The notes: generated by a model from the letters alone, not told the origin. A DNA stretch of 64,000 bases from Lachnospiraceae bacterium (GCA_024695145.1 JAILIS010000032.1:310001-374000); one strand, 5' to 3'; counted from the first letter of the stretch, positions 17,719-27,324 are shown. Made by a program: numbers and translations.

Positions 17719-18711
17719 ATGGATAAGAGCATCTTGTATCTGCAGGCCAACGAGAGGATAGCCAACAGTCTGAGGGGGAGGTTTGAGGATGAAGGCGTGG
17801 AGTTCATCCGTGCGGGCAGCGCGGCCGATGCATTTGAACTGCTGAAGCAGAGAGAGTTCTGCCTGACGCTTACCGACGGGTTCATCCCGGATATGAGAGT
17901 GCATGAGTTCGTAAAGGAATGTGCAGCGGAATATCCTGATATGATACTTGATGTATGTATGGATCTTACGGACCCGGCATATGTCCCCATGATCGTCAAC
18001 GAGCAATGTGTTCGTAAGGTCTTCCTTCCGCCATGGAATGTTGAGGATATAGTGGAGGGTGTAAAGGCTTCGATAGATGAGGCTTTCATCCACAGGGATC
18101 TGATGCGCAGGATCAATGAACTTGCCGATGAGGAGAAGACCTTTGCGCAGACCATTGATAAGCTCAAGAATTCCCTGCTTCGTCAGCAGTACAGCTATAA
18201 CAAGATAGCACCGTTTTTCAACCGTGTTCTTGACGCCTTTCTGAGGCGGAAGGATATGGATAGAACATACAGCAACTTTGTGAAGAGATCCTGTGATAAA
18301 ATGCTTCGTCTGCAGACTACCGCTTATCTCAAGACGTCTGACCTGCAGAAGATACTTTATGATAATATGACCGATGCGCTGAAGAAAAATGACGGAGTCA
18401 GCGTGGCAGAGGTCAAGAGCTGTCTGTATGGTGACGTGCCAAGATCCGCAATGGCCGACCTCACGTTTGCAATGTGGATACTGGCGGTCATCGAATCGGT
18501 CAAGTGCGACAGGGCACAGCTGTTTGTTGACAGCAGATATGTAACATCCAGAAAGTGTGAGTACAGGCTGATGGTCAGAGGGAACAGGAAAGCCGAGGTT
18601 TCCGTTGACATACAGCTTTATATTGCAAATATACTGAGCAACATCATTGATGAATATCAGAAATATGACACGCCGGAAGGCTGGACATATGAATTGCGAA
18701 TTACGCTGTAG
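17719..18711 (+). CDS. Degenerate receiver-domain protein of unknown output
   Basis: A 330-residue protein from ATG 17719 (MDKSILYLQANERIANSL). Residues 1-125 have a response-regulator receiver pattern: a likely phosphoacceptor Asp in LTLTDGFIPDM and a Lys in VRKVFLPPWN, but the paired acidic residues at the end of the first strand are missing (YLQANE). A helical segment follows (about 130-210; FAQTIDKLKNSLLRQQYSYN) and then a C-terminal part (about 230-330) that I do not recognise; it could be a decayed kinase-like module. The frame extends upstream to 17641, but the GGGGGAAG just before 17719 supports the later start. It could be cotranscribed with the PBP gene, which starts 45 bases after its stop. 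Confidence 0.6.
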   Translation: MDKSILYLQANERIANSLRGRFEDEGVEFIRAGSAADAFELLKQREFCLTLTDGFIPDMRVHEFVKECAAEYPDMILDVCMDLTDPAYVPMIVNEQCVRKVFLPPWNVEDIVEGVKASIDEAFIHRDLMRRINELADEEKTFAQTIDKLKNSLLRQQYSYNKIAPFFNRVLDAFLRRKDMDRTYSNFVKRSCDKMLRLQTTAYLKTSDLQKILYDNMTDALKKNDGVSVAEVKSCLYGDVPRSAMADLTFAMWILAVIESVKCDRAQLFVDSRYVTSRKCEYRLMVRGNRKAEVSVDIQLYIANILSNIIDEYQKYDTPEGWTYELRITL

Positions 18712-18756
18712 TCTGATAAAATAAAACTTTGTATTATATCCACTGAGGAACATATT

Positions 18757-21516
18757 ATGGATTTTAGCAGAAGAGGGATCAAAAAAAGGCAGAAGGCGAT
18801 AGCCTCGCCAACAACAAAGGCAGGAAAGTTCTGCGGAGTCAGTCTGTTCATAGTCGTGACATTCTCGGTCATACTGGTCGGTGTTATGGGACTGTGCGCG
18901 GGTGTGGGACTGTTCATGGGAGTTGTGGATACATCACCGGATATTTCAAACGTTGACGTTGCTCCTGCCGGTTATTCCACTACAGTTTATGACAGTGAAG
19001 GTAACCAGATCACAAAGCTTATTGCCGAGAACTCCAACCGTGTGTACGTCAAGCTTGACAAGATCCCGCTTGATATGCAGCATGCTTTTGTCGCCATAGA
19101 GGATGAGAGATTCTACACACACAACGGTATCGATATAAAAGGTATCATGCGTGCAGGAGCCAAGGCTCTTTCGGGAAATCTTCACCAGGGTGCTTCGACC
19201 ATTACACAGCAGCTGCTCAAGAATAACGTGTTCACGTCCTGGACCGAAGAGAGCAGCATTATTGATAAATTCAAGCGTAAGTTCCAGGAGCAGTACTGTG
19301 CTGTCCAGCTCGAGAAGGTCATGACCAAAGACCAGATACTTGAGAACTATCTGAACACGATCAACCTCGGGCAGGGAACGCTCGGTGTACAGGCCGCATC
19401 CCAGAGATACTTCGGAAAGAATGTTCAGGATCTCAATATTTCCGAGAGTGCGGTCATAGCGTGTATCACACAGAACCCTTCGAAGTGGAATCCCATTTCC
19501 CATCCCGACAATAATGCGATCAGGCGTGAGGAAGTTCTGAAAAAGATGCTTGCACAGGGATATATCAATGATGCCCAGTTTGCGGAAGCAATGGCTGATG
19601 ATGTATATTCACGCATTCAGGTCGTCAACGAAAAGGTTGAGAAGAAGACGATATACTCATACTTTGTCGATGAACTGACAGAGCAGGTTTTAAATGATCT
19701 TCAGGAGAATCTCGGCTATTCATATACACAGGCTTACAATGCTCTGTACAGCGGCGGTCTGTCCATATTCACCACACAGGATCCTGCGATCCAGAAAATA
19801 TGCGATGAAGAGTTTGCAAATGAAGAGAACTATCCGCCGAATACCAAGTTTTATCTGAAGTATGAAGTGTCATACACCGATTCGGATAATGATGCGGTCA
19901 ACTTCTCCACGCAGTATTTTGAAAATCATTTCAAGGAGAAAAGAGGCAAAGGCTTTAACTGTATATTCGATACGGAAGAAGATGCTTATGCCGCGATCGA
20001 AGAGTTTAAGCAGGATATTGAGAAGCCTGATTACAAGTTTATTACCGAATCCATATCGCTTGCACCTCAGCCCCAGGCAAGTGTTGCGGTCATAGACCAT
20101 CATACGGGAGAGGTGAAGGCCATTGTGGGAGGACGCGGAGCCAAGAAGGCATCACTTACTCTTAACCGCGCAACGGATACGAAACGTCAGCCCGGATCCA
20201 CATTCAAAGTGCTTGCCGCATATGCACCCGCACTTGATGCAGCAGGCAAGACACTTGCTTCCGTTCAGGTGGATGAACCGTACAACTATGCGAACGGACG
20301 CCCGGTAAAGAATTGGTATTCGGGTTATAAAGGACCGTGTACATACAGGTACGGTATAGAACAGTCGCTGAATATCGTGGCGGTAAAGACGATAACGGAC
20401 ATTTCTCCGCAGCTGGGCTTCGATTATCTTATCAATCTCGGTTTTTCAACGCTTGTTGAGAGAAGAACCGAGAAAGACGGCAGCATTTCATCGGATGTGA
20501 CACAGGCGCTGGCTCTCGGAGGTCTGACAGACGGAGTTACCAATCTGGAGCTTTGCAACGCATTTGCGACCATAGCAAACGGAGGAATGTATACGAAGCC
20601 GATGTTCTATACAAAAATAGTGGATCATGACGGGAATGTTCTCATAGACAATAAGGAAATACCCAAAACGAGACGTGTGCTTAAAGAGACAACGGCATGG
20701 CTTTTAACAAGTGCCATGGAGGATGTTGTATCAAAAGGTACAGGTGCAAAAGTCAATTTCGGAAACATGGCTATCGCCGGTAAGACCGGTACGACAACGA
20801 GCAATGTCGATGTGTGGTTTTCGGGATTCACTCCGTATTATACATGCAGTGCATGGAGCGGATATGACAACAATGTCCACATGAACGGAAGCGGCGAGAC
20901 CGGAACGGCAAAGGTTCTCTGGAAGGCGATAATGGGTCGCATACATGAGGGGCTTGAATACAAATCATTCCCGATGCCTGAAGGTATCGAGACCGCGACG
21001 GTATGCAAGAAGACCGGAGAACTTGCGGGCGATATATGCAGGGCCGACGGAAGTGCCATAACAGAATATTTTGCGACAGGTACTGTCCCGACAACGATCT
21101 GCAGCAATCATTTCGGAAATGATTTTGATACCGGCCTTGTATGTGCCATGACCGGACAGAAGGCGACAAGCACGTGTCCTTATGCATATGCCGGAGAAGC
21201 TACGGCAACAGGTTTTTGTCCGCACAGTACGATCAACGGTATGTCCGCGAACGATTTCTATAATCTGATGCAGTTACAGGCAGCAGGGCTTGTACCGACC
21301 ACGGATGCTTTGACCGCTTTGGGAGGAGCCGGTACAGCTGCCGGAGTGACGGATCCTGCCGCCGCCGCAGCCGCTGCAGCAGCGGGCACAACAGCAGGTG
21401 CAACAGATCCCGCGGCCGCCGCCGCAGCCGCAGCCGCAGCGCAGCAACAGGCGATGCTTGATGCGATGAATGCCGCCAATGCAGCCAATGCAGCCGCCGC
21501 AACACCTGGCCAGTGA
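18757..21516 (+). CDS. Class A penicillin-binding protein (PBP1A-like) with poly-alanine tail
   Basis: Bifunctional peptidoglycan synthase, 919 residues, on the outer face of the membrane. One N-terminal membrane helix (about 25-56) is followed by a GT51 glycosyltransferase domain with catalytic Glu115 in EDERF and STITQQLLKNN. The transpeptidase domain has the three penicillin-binding motifs: SxxK at Ser481 (QPGSTFK), SLN at 537-539, and KTG at 676-678. A Cys-containing extracytoplasmic stretch follows (ICSNHFG, TCPYAYAGE). It ends in an unusual Ala-rich tail with a tandem unit (GVTDPAAAAAAAAAGTTAG, then GATDPA with ten Ala) and NAANAANAAAATPGQ. The family identification is firm; the tail is the odd feature. 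Confidence 0.95.
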   Translation: MDFSRRGIKKRQKAIASPTTKAGKFCGVSLFIVVTFSVILVGVMGLCAGVGLFMGVVDTSPDISNVDVAPAGYSTTVYDSEGNQITKLIAENSNRVYVKLDKIPLDMQHAFVAIEDERFYTHNGIDIKGIMRAGAKALSGNLHQGASTITQQLLKNNVFTSWTEESSIIDKFKRKFQEQYCAVQLEKVMTKDQILENYLNTINLGQGTLGVQAASQRYFGKNVQDLNISESAVIACITQNPSKWNPISHPDNNAIRREEVLKKMLAQGYINDAQFAEAMADDVYSRIQVVNEKVEKKTIYSYFVDELTEQVLNDLQENLGYSYTQAYNALYSGGLSIFTTQDPAIQKICDEEFANEENYPPNTKFYLKYEVSYTDSDNDAVNFSTQYFENHFKEKRGKGFNCIFDTEEDAYAAIEEFKQDIEKPDYKFITESISLAPQPQASVAVIDHHTGEVKAIVGGRGAKKASLTLNRATDTKRQPGSTFKVLAAYAPALDAAGKTLASVQVDEPYNYANGRPVKNWYSGYKGPCTYRYGIEQSLNIVAVKTITDISPQLGFDYLINLGFSTLVERRTEKDGSISSDVTQALALGGLTDGVTNLELCNAFATIANGGMYTKPMFYTKIVDHDGNVLIDNKEIPKTRRVLKETTAWLLTSAMEDVVSKGTGAKVNFGNMAIAGKTGTTTSNVDVWFSGFTPYYTCSAWSGYDNNVHMNGSGETGTAKVLWKAIMGRIHEGLEYKSFPMPEGIETATVCKKTGELAGDICRADGSAITEYFATGTVPTTICSNHFGNDFDTGLVCAMTGQKATSTCPYAYAGEATATGFCPHSTINGMSANDFYNLMQLQAAGLVPTTDALTALGGAGTAAGVTDPAAAAAAAAAGTTAGATDPAAAAAAAAAAQQQAMLDAMNAANAANAAAATPGQ
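21334..21450 (+). repeat. GCN trinucleotide-rich tandem repeat encoding poly-Ala
   Basis: Two imperfect copies of a unit encoding Ala-Gly-x-Thr-Asp-Pro followed by nine or ten Ala, written mostly with GCC and GCA codons. It lies within the 3' end of the PBP gene and could expand or contract by slippage. Confidence 0.8.
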
Positions 21517-22154
21517 TGGAATGGCTGAGCGTATACAAGGGCGGGATTGGTGAGATAGAGGAAAAAAAGTCCCGTTTTATAGCAACTGTAAGGCCGGTCT
21601 CTTCCGAGGAAGAGGCTGTGTCTTTTATTGCGTCCGTGAAAAAACAGTACTGGGATGCCCGGCATAACTGCAGTGCTTTTGTTATCGGAGACAGCGGACA
21701 GAAGACGCGGTGTTCGGATGACGGAGAGCCTTCGGGCACTGCCGGACGGCCTATGCTCGACGTTCTTACAAATGAACACATCACAAATGTATGCGTGGTC
21801 GTGACTCGTTATTTCGGGGGTACGCTTCTCGGGACCGGAGGACTGGTGAGGGCTTATTCCTCAGCGGTTAAGGCGGCTCTCGAAAACTGCGAGATCATCA
21901 GAAAAGTTAACGGACATTCGATAAAGATAGAATGCGATTATAATGATCTCGGCAGGATCAAGAGCATGCTTGACAGGAACGGCACCCGCATGAAGGATGT
22001 GGATTACGGCAGCCGTGTCACGGCAATGATCATCACGGAAGATGCAGACACCATCACACGCGATATAACGGATATAAGCTCGGGAAGAGTGCAGATAACA
22101 GATATCAAACCGATTGTATTTGCGACGGTGGAAGGTGAAATTATGATATTTTGA
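21516..22154 (+). CDS. IMPACT/YigZ family protein
   Basis: A 212-residue cytoplasmic protein of the UPF0029/IMPACT family. The N-terminal domain carries the family signature (KKSRFIATVRPVSS, DDGEPSGTAGRPML, VVVTRYFGGTLLGTGGLVRA); a C-terminal ferredoxin-like domain follows (about 135-212). YigZ-type proteins are thought to bind nucleic acids or ribosomes, and the precise role is unsettled. The ATG shares one base with the PBP stop (TGATG). A GTG three bases earlier is an alternative start and would add one residue. Confidence 0.9.
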   Translation: MEWLSVYKGGIGEIEEKKSRFIATVRPVSSEEEAVSFIASVKKQYWDARHNCSAFVIGDSGQKTRCSDDGEPSGTAGRPMLDVLTNEHITNVCVVVTRYFGGTLLGTGGLVRAYSSAVKAALENCEIIRKVNGHSIKIECDYNDLGRIKSMLDRNGTRMKDVDYGSRVTAMIITEDADTITRDITDISSGRVQITDIKPIVFATVEGEIMIF

Positions 22155-22203
22155 TCCGGATCAGGATAAATCCGGATAATGATAAAGAAAAGGAGATGTT
22201 GGT

Positions 22204-23553
22204 ATGGATGACAGGATCATTATGGAAGATATAATAAAGCTCGTCGATGAAAAGCAGTATACCCGTCTCCGACAGGAGCTTGTTGAATGGAATGAGGCGG
22301 ATATCGCTGCTTTCCTTGAGGAACTCCCTCATGAGGAACAGATAAAGGTGTTCCGGATCCTGCCGAAAGGGATCGCGGCAGATGTATTTGCGTTTCTGCC
22401 GGTCGAGCTTGAGCAGGAGATAATCACGACGCTTACGGACCGAGAGGCTGCGAACATCATCAACAATCTTATGGCTGATGATGCTGCCGATCTTATGGAA
22501 GAGATGCCGGCAGGACTCGTGAAGAAACTTCTCGCAAATGCCGATCCCGAAGCCAGACGCGACATCAACCATCTGCTTCGCTATCCTGAGGATTCTGCCG
22601 GAAGCCTGATGACCGTTGAATTTGTCGATCTCAAAGAAAATCTCACGGTCCAGGAATGTATTGACAGGATCAGACGTATCGGCGTTGATAAGGAGACGAT
22701 AGATACGTGCTATGTCCTCGATCTCGGAAGACATCTGATAGGTACCGTATCACTTCGCGACCTTCTTCTCAACCAGCCGGATACGCACGTTATCGAGTTC
22801 ATGAATGATAACGTCATATCGACCAATACGATGACCGACCAGGAAGAAGTCGCAAGAATGTTCCAGAAATACGACCTTACGACAATGCCTGTCGTTGATA
22901 ATGAAGGAAGACTCGTCGGTATCATAACCATCGATGACGTTGTCGATATCCTGCAGGAAGAGGTAACGGAGGATATCGAAAAGATGGCAGCTATCCTGCC
23001 TACCGACAAGCCGTACATGAAGACCAACACGATGGAGACGTGGAAGAAGAGGATCCCCTGGCTGTTACTGCTCATGATCAGTGCCACCGTCACCGGTAAG
23101 ATCATCACACATTACGAAAATGCTCTCGGAGCATATGTCGTGCTCACGAGCTTTATACCGATGCTGATGGATACGGGCGGTAATGCCGGAGGACAAGCAA
23201 GTGTTACGATCATCCGTGGCCTGTCGCTTGACGAGATAGAGTGGTCGGATCTGTTCCGCGTCATATGGAAGGAGATACGTGTTTCACTTGTATGCGGAGC
23301 CACGCTCGCGATCGCGGGATTTGCAAAGATCATGCTGTTTGATCACGTGCCGGTCATCGTTGCGCTGGTGGTATGTCTGACACTGATCGTAACCGTGTTC
23401 TTTGCGAAGATAGTCGGATGTTCACTGCCCATGATCGCACAGAAGATAGGTTTTGACCCTGCCGTAATGGCATCACCGTTCATCACGACAATCGTTGATG
23501 CGCTGTCGCTTCTCATTTACTTCCAGTTTGCGACACGTATACTTGGGATATAA
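22204..23553 (+). CDS. mgtE: Magnesium transporter MgtE
   Basis: Mg2+ channel of the MgtE family, 449 residues. The N-terminal superhelical domain (about 1-130; LEELPHEEQIKVFRILPK, ADDAADLMEEMP) is followed by two CBS domains (about 135-255; YPEDSAGSLMTVEFVDL, TTMPVVDNEGRLVGIITIDD), which in this family close the pore when Mg2+ is bound. Five membrane helices follow with the conserved pore segment (MLMDTGGNAGGQASVTIIRG). The 49-base leader contains a short hairpin but is too short for an M-box riboswitch. GGAG precedes the ATG. Confidence 0.95.
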   Translation: MDDRIIMEDIIKLVDEKQYTRLRQELVEWNEADIAAFLEELPHEEQIKVFRILPKGIAADVFAFLPVELEQEIITTLTDREAANIINNLMADDAADLMEEMPAGLVKKLLANADPEARRDINHLLRYPEDSAGSLMTVEFVDLKENLTVQECIDRIRRIGVDKETIDTCYVLDLGRHLIGTVSLRDLLLNQPDTHVIEFMNDNVISTNTMTDQEEVARMFQKYDLTTMPVVDNEGRLVGIITIDDVVDILQEEVTEDIEKMAAILPTDKPYMKTNTMETWKKRIPWLLLLMISATVTGKIITHYENALGAYVVLTSFIPMLMDTGGNAGGQASVTIIRGLSLDEIEWSDLFRVIWKEIRVSLVCGATLAIAGFAKIMLFDHVPVIVALVVCLTLIVTVFFAKIVGCSLPMIAQKIGFDPAVMASPFITTIVDALSLLIYFQFATRILGI

Positions 23554-23623
23554 CGGTCCGTAACAGATTTTCACAGCCTGCTGTCTGGCATGATCTTAAT
23601 AAAAATATCGGAGTACCTGCAGT

Positions 23624-25465
23624 ATGAAACAAAAAAGAGAAGACATCAGAAATATCGCCATCATCGCTCACGTCGATCACGGCAAGACCACGCTCGTTGA
23701 CGAACTCCTGAAACAGAGCGGCGTTTTCCGTGCAAATCAGGAAGTGGCAGAGCGCGTGATGGATTCCAATGATCTTGAAAGGGAGCGCGGCATCACGATA
23801 CTCTCCAAGAATACGGCTGTATCCTACAAGAATGTCAAGATCAACATCGTTGACACACCGGGACATGCTGATTTTGGCGGAGAGGTTGAGCGCGTACTGA
23901 AAATGGTCGACGGAGCGGTGCTCGTGGTTGATGCTTTTGAAGGAGTCATGCCGCAGACGAAGTTCGTTCTCAAAAAGGCCATGAGCTTAAAGCTTCCCGT
24001 GCTTGTTTGTGTCAATAAAGTTGACCGTCCCGAAGCCAGGTGCGATGAAGTTGTAGACGAAGTTCTCGAACTTTTCATGGATCTTGATGCGAGTGATGAG
24101 CAGCTTGACTGCCCGTTTATTTACGCATCCGCCAAGAACGGCATGAGCGGCACGTCGCCTGACAAACTCGAGGGTTCAATGATCCCGCTGTTTGATGCCA
24201 TCGTTGATTATATCCCCGCTCCTGAAGGTGATTTTGATGCGGGCACACAGGTGCTGATCTCGACCATCGACTACAACGATTACGTCGGGCGTATCGGAGT
24301 CGGCAAGGTAGAGAACGGAAGCATATCGATCAATCAGGATGTTGTCATAGTCAATCATCATGAACCCGATAAGCTAAGAAAGGTCAGGGTGAGTGCCCTT
24401 TACGAATATGACGGACTGAACAAGGTCAATGTAAAAGAGGCAACAGTCGGATCCATTGTAGCTATATCGGGTATTTCGGATATACATATCGGGGATACGA
24501 TATGCGATCCGGAACACATTGATCCGATCCCGTTCCAGAAAATATCCGAGCCGACCATCTCGATGAACTTCATGGTCAATGATTCTCCGCTTGCAGGTAC
24601 GGAGGGAAAGTTTGTAACATCGCGGCACATCCGCGAGCGGCTTATGAGAGAGCTCAATACCGATGTGTCTCTTAGGGTGGAGGAGACTGATTCGACCGAT
24701 TCATTCAAGGTATCCGGCAGGGGAGAGCTTCATCTGTCCGTTCTTATCGAGAACATGAGGCGTGAGGGATATGAGTTCGCGGTCAGCAAGGCCGAGGTAC
24801 TATACCGCCAGGATTCCAAAGGACGTAAAACCGAGCCCATGGAGATCGCCTACATAGATGTTCCCGAAAGCTATGCGGGAAATGTTATAGAAAAGCTCGG
24901 ATCACGCAAGGGTGAGCTTCAGAATATGACGCCGATAACAGGCGGCTATCAGAGACTCGAGTTTTCGATCCCGGCCAGAGGCCTCATCGGATACCGCGGG
25001 GAATTCCTGACCGATACAAAGGGCGAGGGTATTATCAACACGATCTTCGATGAATATGCCCCTTATAAAGGAGATATACAGTTCAGGAAACAGGGAAGCA
25101 TCATTGCGTTTGAGACGGGTGAATCGGTTACTTACGGACTGTTTCAGGCACAGGAACGTGGGGTTTTGTTCATCGGACCCGGCGAAAAGGTATATTCGGG
25201 CATGGTAATTGGCCAGACAGGCAAGACGGAGGACGTGGAGATCAATGTGTGCAAGAGCAAGCATCTGACCAATACACGCGCATCCGGAAGCGATGATGCA
25301 CTGCGGCTGTCTCCGCCAAAGATACTTTCACTTGAGCAGGCGCTTGAATTCATTGACACCGATGAGCTTCTTGAGATCACTCCGGTGACGCTGCGCATAC
25401 GCAAAAAGATACTCGATCCGACCCTCCGAAAGCGTGCTCAGTTTGCCGCTAAGAAAGATCAATAA
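23624..25465 (+). CDS. typA: Translational GTPase TypA/BipA
   Basis: Ribosome-associated GTPase of the EF-G/LepA superfamily, 613 residues, implicated in 50S assembly and stress adaptation. G1 reads AHVDHGKTTLVDELL, followed by RERGITI in switch I, DTPGHADFGGEVER (G3) and NKVDRPEAR (G4). The C-terminal BipA-specific region is recognisable from SRKGELQNMTPITGGYQRLE, RGLIGYRGEFLTDTKGEG and TNTRASGSDDALRLSPP. It has its usual length. It stands alone, with a promoter for the next gene just after its stop. Confidence 0.97.
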   Translation: MKQKREDIRNIAIIAHVDHGKTTLVDELLKQSGVFRANQEVAERVMDSNDLERERGITILSKNTAVSYKNVKINIVDTPGHADFGGEVERVLKMVDGAVLVVDAFEGVMPQTKFVLKKAMSLKLPVLVCVNKVDRPEARCDEVVDEVLELFMDLDASDEQLDCPFIYASAKNGMSGTSPDKLEGSMIPLFDAIVDYIPAPEGDFDAGTQVLISTIDYNDYVGRIGVGKVENGSISINQDVVIVNHHEPDKLRKVRVSALYEYDGLNKVNVKEATVGSIVAISGISDIHIGDTICDPEHIDPIPFQKISEPTISMNFMVNDSPLAGTEGKFVTSRHIRERLMRELNTDVSLRVEETDSTDSFKVSGRGELHLSVLIENMRREGYEFAVSKAEVLYRQDSKGRKTEPMEIAYIDVPESYAGNVIEKLGSRKGELQNMTPITGGYQRLEFSIPARGLIGYRGEFLTDTKGEGIINTIFDEYAPYKGDIQFRKQGSIIAFETGESVTYGLFQAQERGVLFIGPGEKVYSGMVIGQTGKTEDVEINVCKSKHLTNTRASGSDDALRLSPPKILSLEQALEFIDTDELLEITPVTLRIRKKILDPTLRKRAQFAAKKDQ

Positions 25466-25470
25466 AAGTA

Positions 25471-25499
25471 AAGACAATTCCAAAAGTTTTTTGTATAAT
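25471..25499 (+). promoter_or_regulatory. Promoter for the MshEN-like/CheX-like gene
   Basis: AAGACA (25471-25476, four of six matches to consensus), a 17-base spacer and perfect TATAAT (25494-25499), in the gap after typA. Confidence 0.6.
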
Positions 25500-25527
25500 A
25501 GGTTATTAAGAGAGGATAGGGTCAGCT

Positions 25528-26415
25528 ATGTTTGCAAACATTTTTGGAAGATATCTTGTTAAGAAGAAGATCATAACCGATGACGAATTTCATGCCATCA
25601 AGATGCAGTTTAACCGCACAAGGGTCAAGCTCGGGCTGATCGCGGTATCCGAAAAGCTCATGACCGAGGAGATGGCAGATGAGGTCAATCAGAAACAGCA
25701 GCTCATGGACAGAAAATTCGGTGATATAGCCGTATCCATGGGCTATCTTACCGAGGTTCAGGTTGAGAGACTTTTGTCACTCCAGGGCAATGAATATATG
25801 CGTTTTTGCCAGAGCGCGGTGGACAAGGAGATCCTGACACTTGAGCAGATAGAAGGCGCACTTGATTACTTCAAGAAGGAGAACGGCTTTACTTTTTCCG
25901 ATATGGAAGCGATAAAATCAGGAGATGTGGACCGTATCCTTCCGCTCTATCTGCCTGAGATCCCCGACGGGCCGCTTATCGACCTGCTTTCACTCACTTT
26001 CCGGTGTATCAACCGCCTTGCTTCCGATGATATATCATTAAAGAGAGGATACACAACTTCCAGCTTCAGGACGGGAGCCGTGGCCATGCAGCAGATCGTC
26101 GGTGACTACAACGTGATCAACGCGTTTTCCGGTGACGATCAGGGAATACTGGCAATAGCAGAAGCCTTTGCGAAGCAGTTTTTCGACGGCGTGAACATCA
26201 ATGCGCTCGACTCTGTCGGAGAGTTCATCAACATCAGTGACGGACTGTTCGCGACAGCCAAGAGCAGCGAAGGTATGGAGCTCAATCTCCAGCCTCCCCG
26301 TCTGTCAAAGGATCCGATAGACATAAACGGATCTACCGTGATAGTGATACCTATATTCATCAATCAGCAGCCTCTTGACTGGGTCGTCAGTCTCGGGACG
26401 CTTGCAGAAGAATGA
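25528..26415 (+). CDS. MshEN-like repeats fused to a CheX/CheC-like domain
   Basis: A 295-residue cytoplasmic protein. Residues 5-86 hold up to three copies of a GspE/PilB N-terminal type helical motif. The third (63-86, KFGDIAVSMG..Q) fits the 24-residue c-di-GMP-binding MshEN pattern well; the first two are degenerate. The C-terminal part (about 165-295) looks like a CheX/CheC-family domain: MQQIVGDYNVINAFSGDD, then the VGEFINISDGLFATAKSSEG helix with the family Glu and Asn, and a LQPPRLS strand. CheX-like proteins dephosphorylate receiver domains. A receptor that links c-di-GMP to receiver dephosphorylation is therefore plausible (inference). The GAGG-type ribosome site and promoter suggest it starts a unit with dapA-dapB-hisA. 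Confidence 0.65.
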   Translation: MFANIFGRYLVKKKIITDDEFHAIKMQFNRTRVKLGLIAVSEKLMTEEMADEVNQKQQLMDRKFGDIAVSMGYLTEVQVERLLSLQGNEYMRFCQSAVDKEILTLEQIEGALDYFKKENGFTFSDMEAIKSGDVDRILPLYLPEIPDGPLIDLLSLTFRCINRLASDDISLKRGYTTSSFRTGAVAMQQIVGDYNVINAFSGDDQGILAIAEAFAKQFFDGVNINALDSVGEFINISDGLFATAKSSEGMELNLQPPRLSKDPIDINGSTVIVIPIFINQQPLDWVVSLGTLAEE

Positions 26416-26439
26416 TCAGCATAAACGGAGGATATTAAG

Positions 26440-27324
26440 ATGTCTGTATTTAAAGGAGCAGCTGTAGCAATATGTACGCCTTTTCATCCCAACGGAGACG
26501 TTGATTACGATAAGTTCAGGGAGCAGATCGAGTATCAGATCGCAGGCGGTACCGATGCCATAGTCGTATGCGGTACAACAGGTGAGGCTTCTTGCCTGTC
26601 ACATGAAGAGCATCTTGAGTGCATAAGGTTCTGTGCCGAGGTGGTGGATCACAGGATCCCCGTCATCGCGGGAACAGGTTCCAACTGTACCGAGACCGCC
26701 ATATATCTGTCAACCGAGGCAGAGAAGTACGGCGTTGACGCCCTTCTTGTTGTTACTCCCTACTATAACAAATCGACCCAGAAAGGTCTTATCGAGCACT
26801 ATAAGATGGTAGCGGGAAGCGTTAAGATCCCTATCATAATCTACAATGTTCCCGGAAGGACAGGATGCAACATCCTGCCTGCCACGGTTGCAACACTTGT
26901 TCACGACGTTCCGAATATAGTCGGCATCAAGGAAGCAAGCGGCAACATTTCACAGATCGCAAAGCTCATGAACCTTTGCGGCGATGAGTTAGAACTTTAC
27001 TCCGGCAATGACGATCAGATAGTTCCCATACTTTCCCTTGGCGGACTCGGTGTCATTTCGGTTCTTTCAAATGTTGCTCCCCGTAAGACTCATGATATAT
27101 GCCAGGCGTTCTTTGATAATGATCCGGCACTTGCGGCAAAGAGACAGCTTGATGCCATACCGCTGTGCAACGCACTCTTTTGCGAAGTCAATCCCATCCC
27201 CGTCAAGAAGGGACTGGAACTTCAGGGAAGAGACAGGGGGGTTCTGCGCAGACCGCTTTGCGAAATGGAGAGTGAAAATGCACAGACACTTAAGAAGGCG
27301 ATGGAAGATTACGGAGTACTGTAA
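26440..27324 (+). CDS. dapA: 4-hydroxy-tetrahydrodipicolinate synthase
   Basis: Condenses pyruvate with aspartate semialdehyde in the lysine and diaminopimelate pathway; 294 residues, the usual length. Key signatures are VVCGTTGEASCLSHEEH, the catalytic Tyr in YYNKSTQKGLIEHY and YNVPGRTGCNI, and the Schiff-base Lys in NIVGIKEASGNI. It has a TIM-barrel fold and no signal peptide. GGAGG precedes the ATG. The stop codon shares its last base with the start of dapB (TAATG), so the two are coupled. Confidence 0.97.
   Translation: MSVFKGAAVAICTPFHPNGDVDYDKFREQIEYQIAGGTDAIVVCGTTGEASCLSHEEHLECIRFCAEVVDHRIPVIAGTGSNCTETAIYLSTEAEKYGVDALLVVTPYYNKSTQKGLIEHYKMVAGSVKIPIIIYNVPGRTGCNILPATVATLVHDVPNIVGIKEASGNISQIAKLMNLCGDELELYSGNDDQIVPILSLGGLGVISVLSNVAPRKTHDICQAFFDNDPALAAKRQLDAIPLCNALFCEVNPIPVKKGLELQGRDRGVLRRPLCEMESENAQTLKKAMEDYGVL

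Noticed and set aside
17692..18753. Long open frame (353 codons) on the - strand
   Set aside because: It is opposite the degenerate receiver gene; no start signal, and the composition is typical of an antisense shadow.
21258..21779. Antisense frame with a long alanine run
   Set aside because: It reflects the GCN repeat of the PBP gene read on the other strand (GGC/TGC codons), and overlaps two real genes.
22155..22203. M-box magnesium riboswitch before mgtE
   Set aside because: The leader is only 49 bases and lacks the conserved M-box core.
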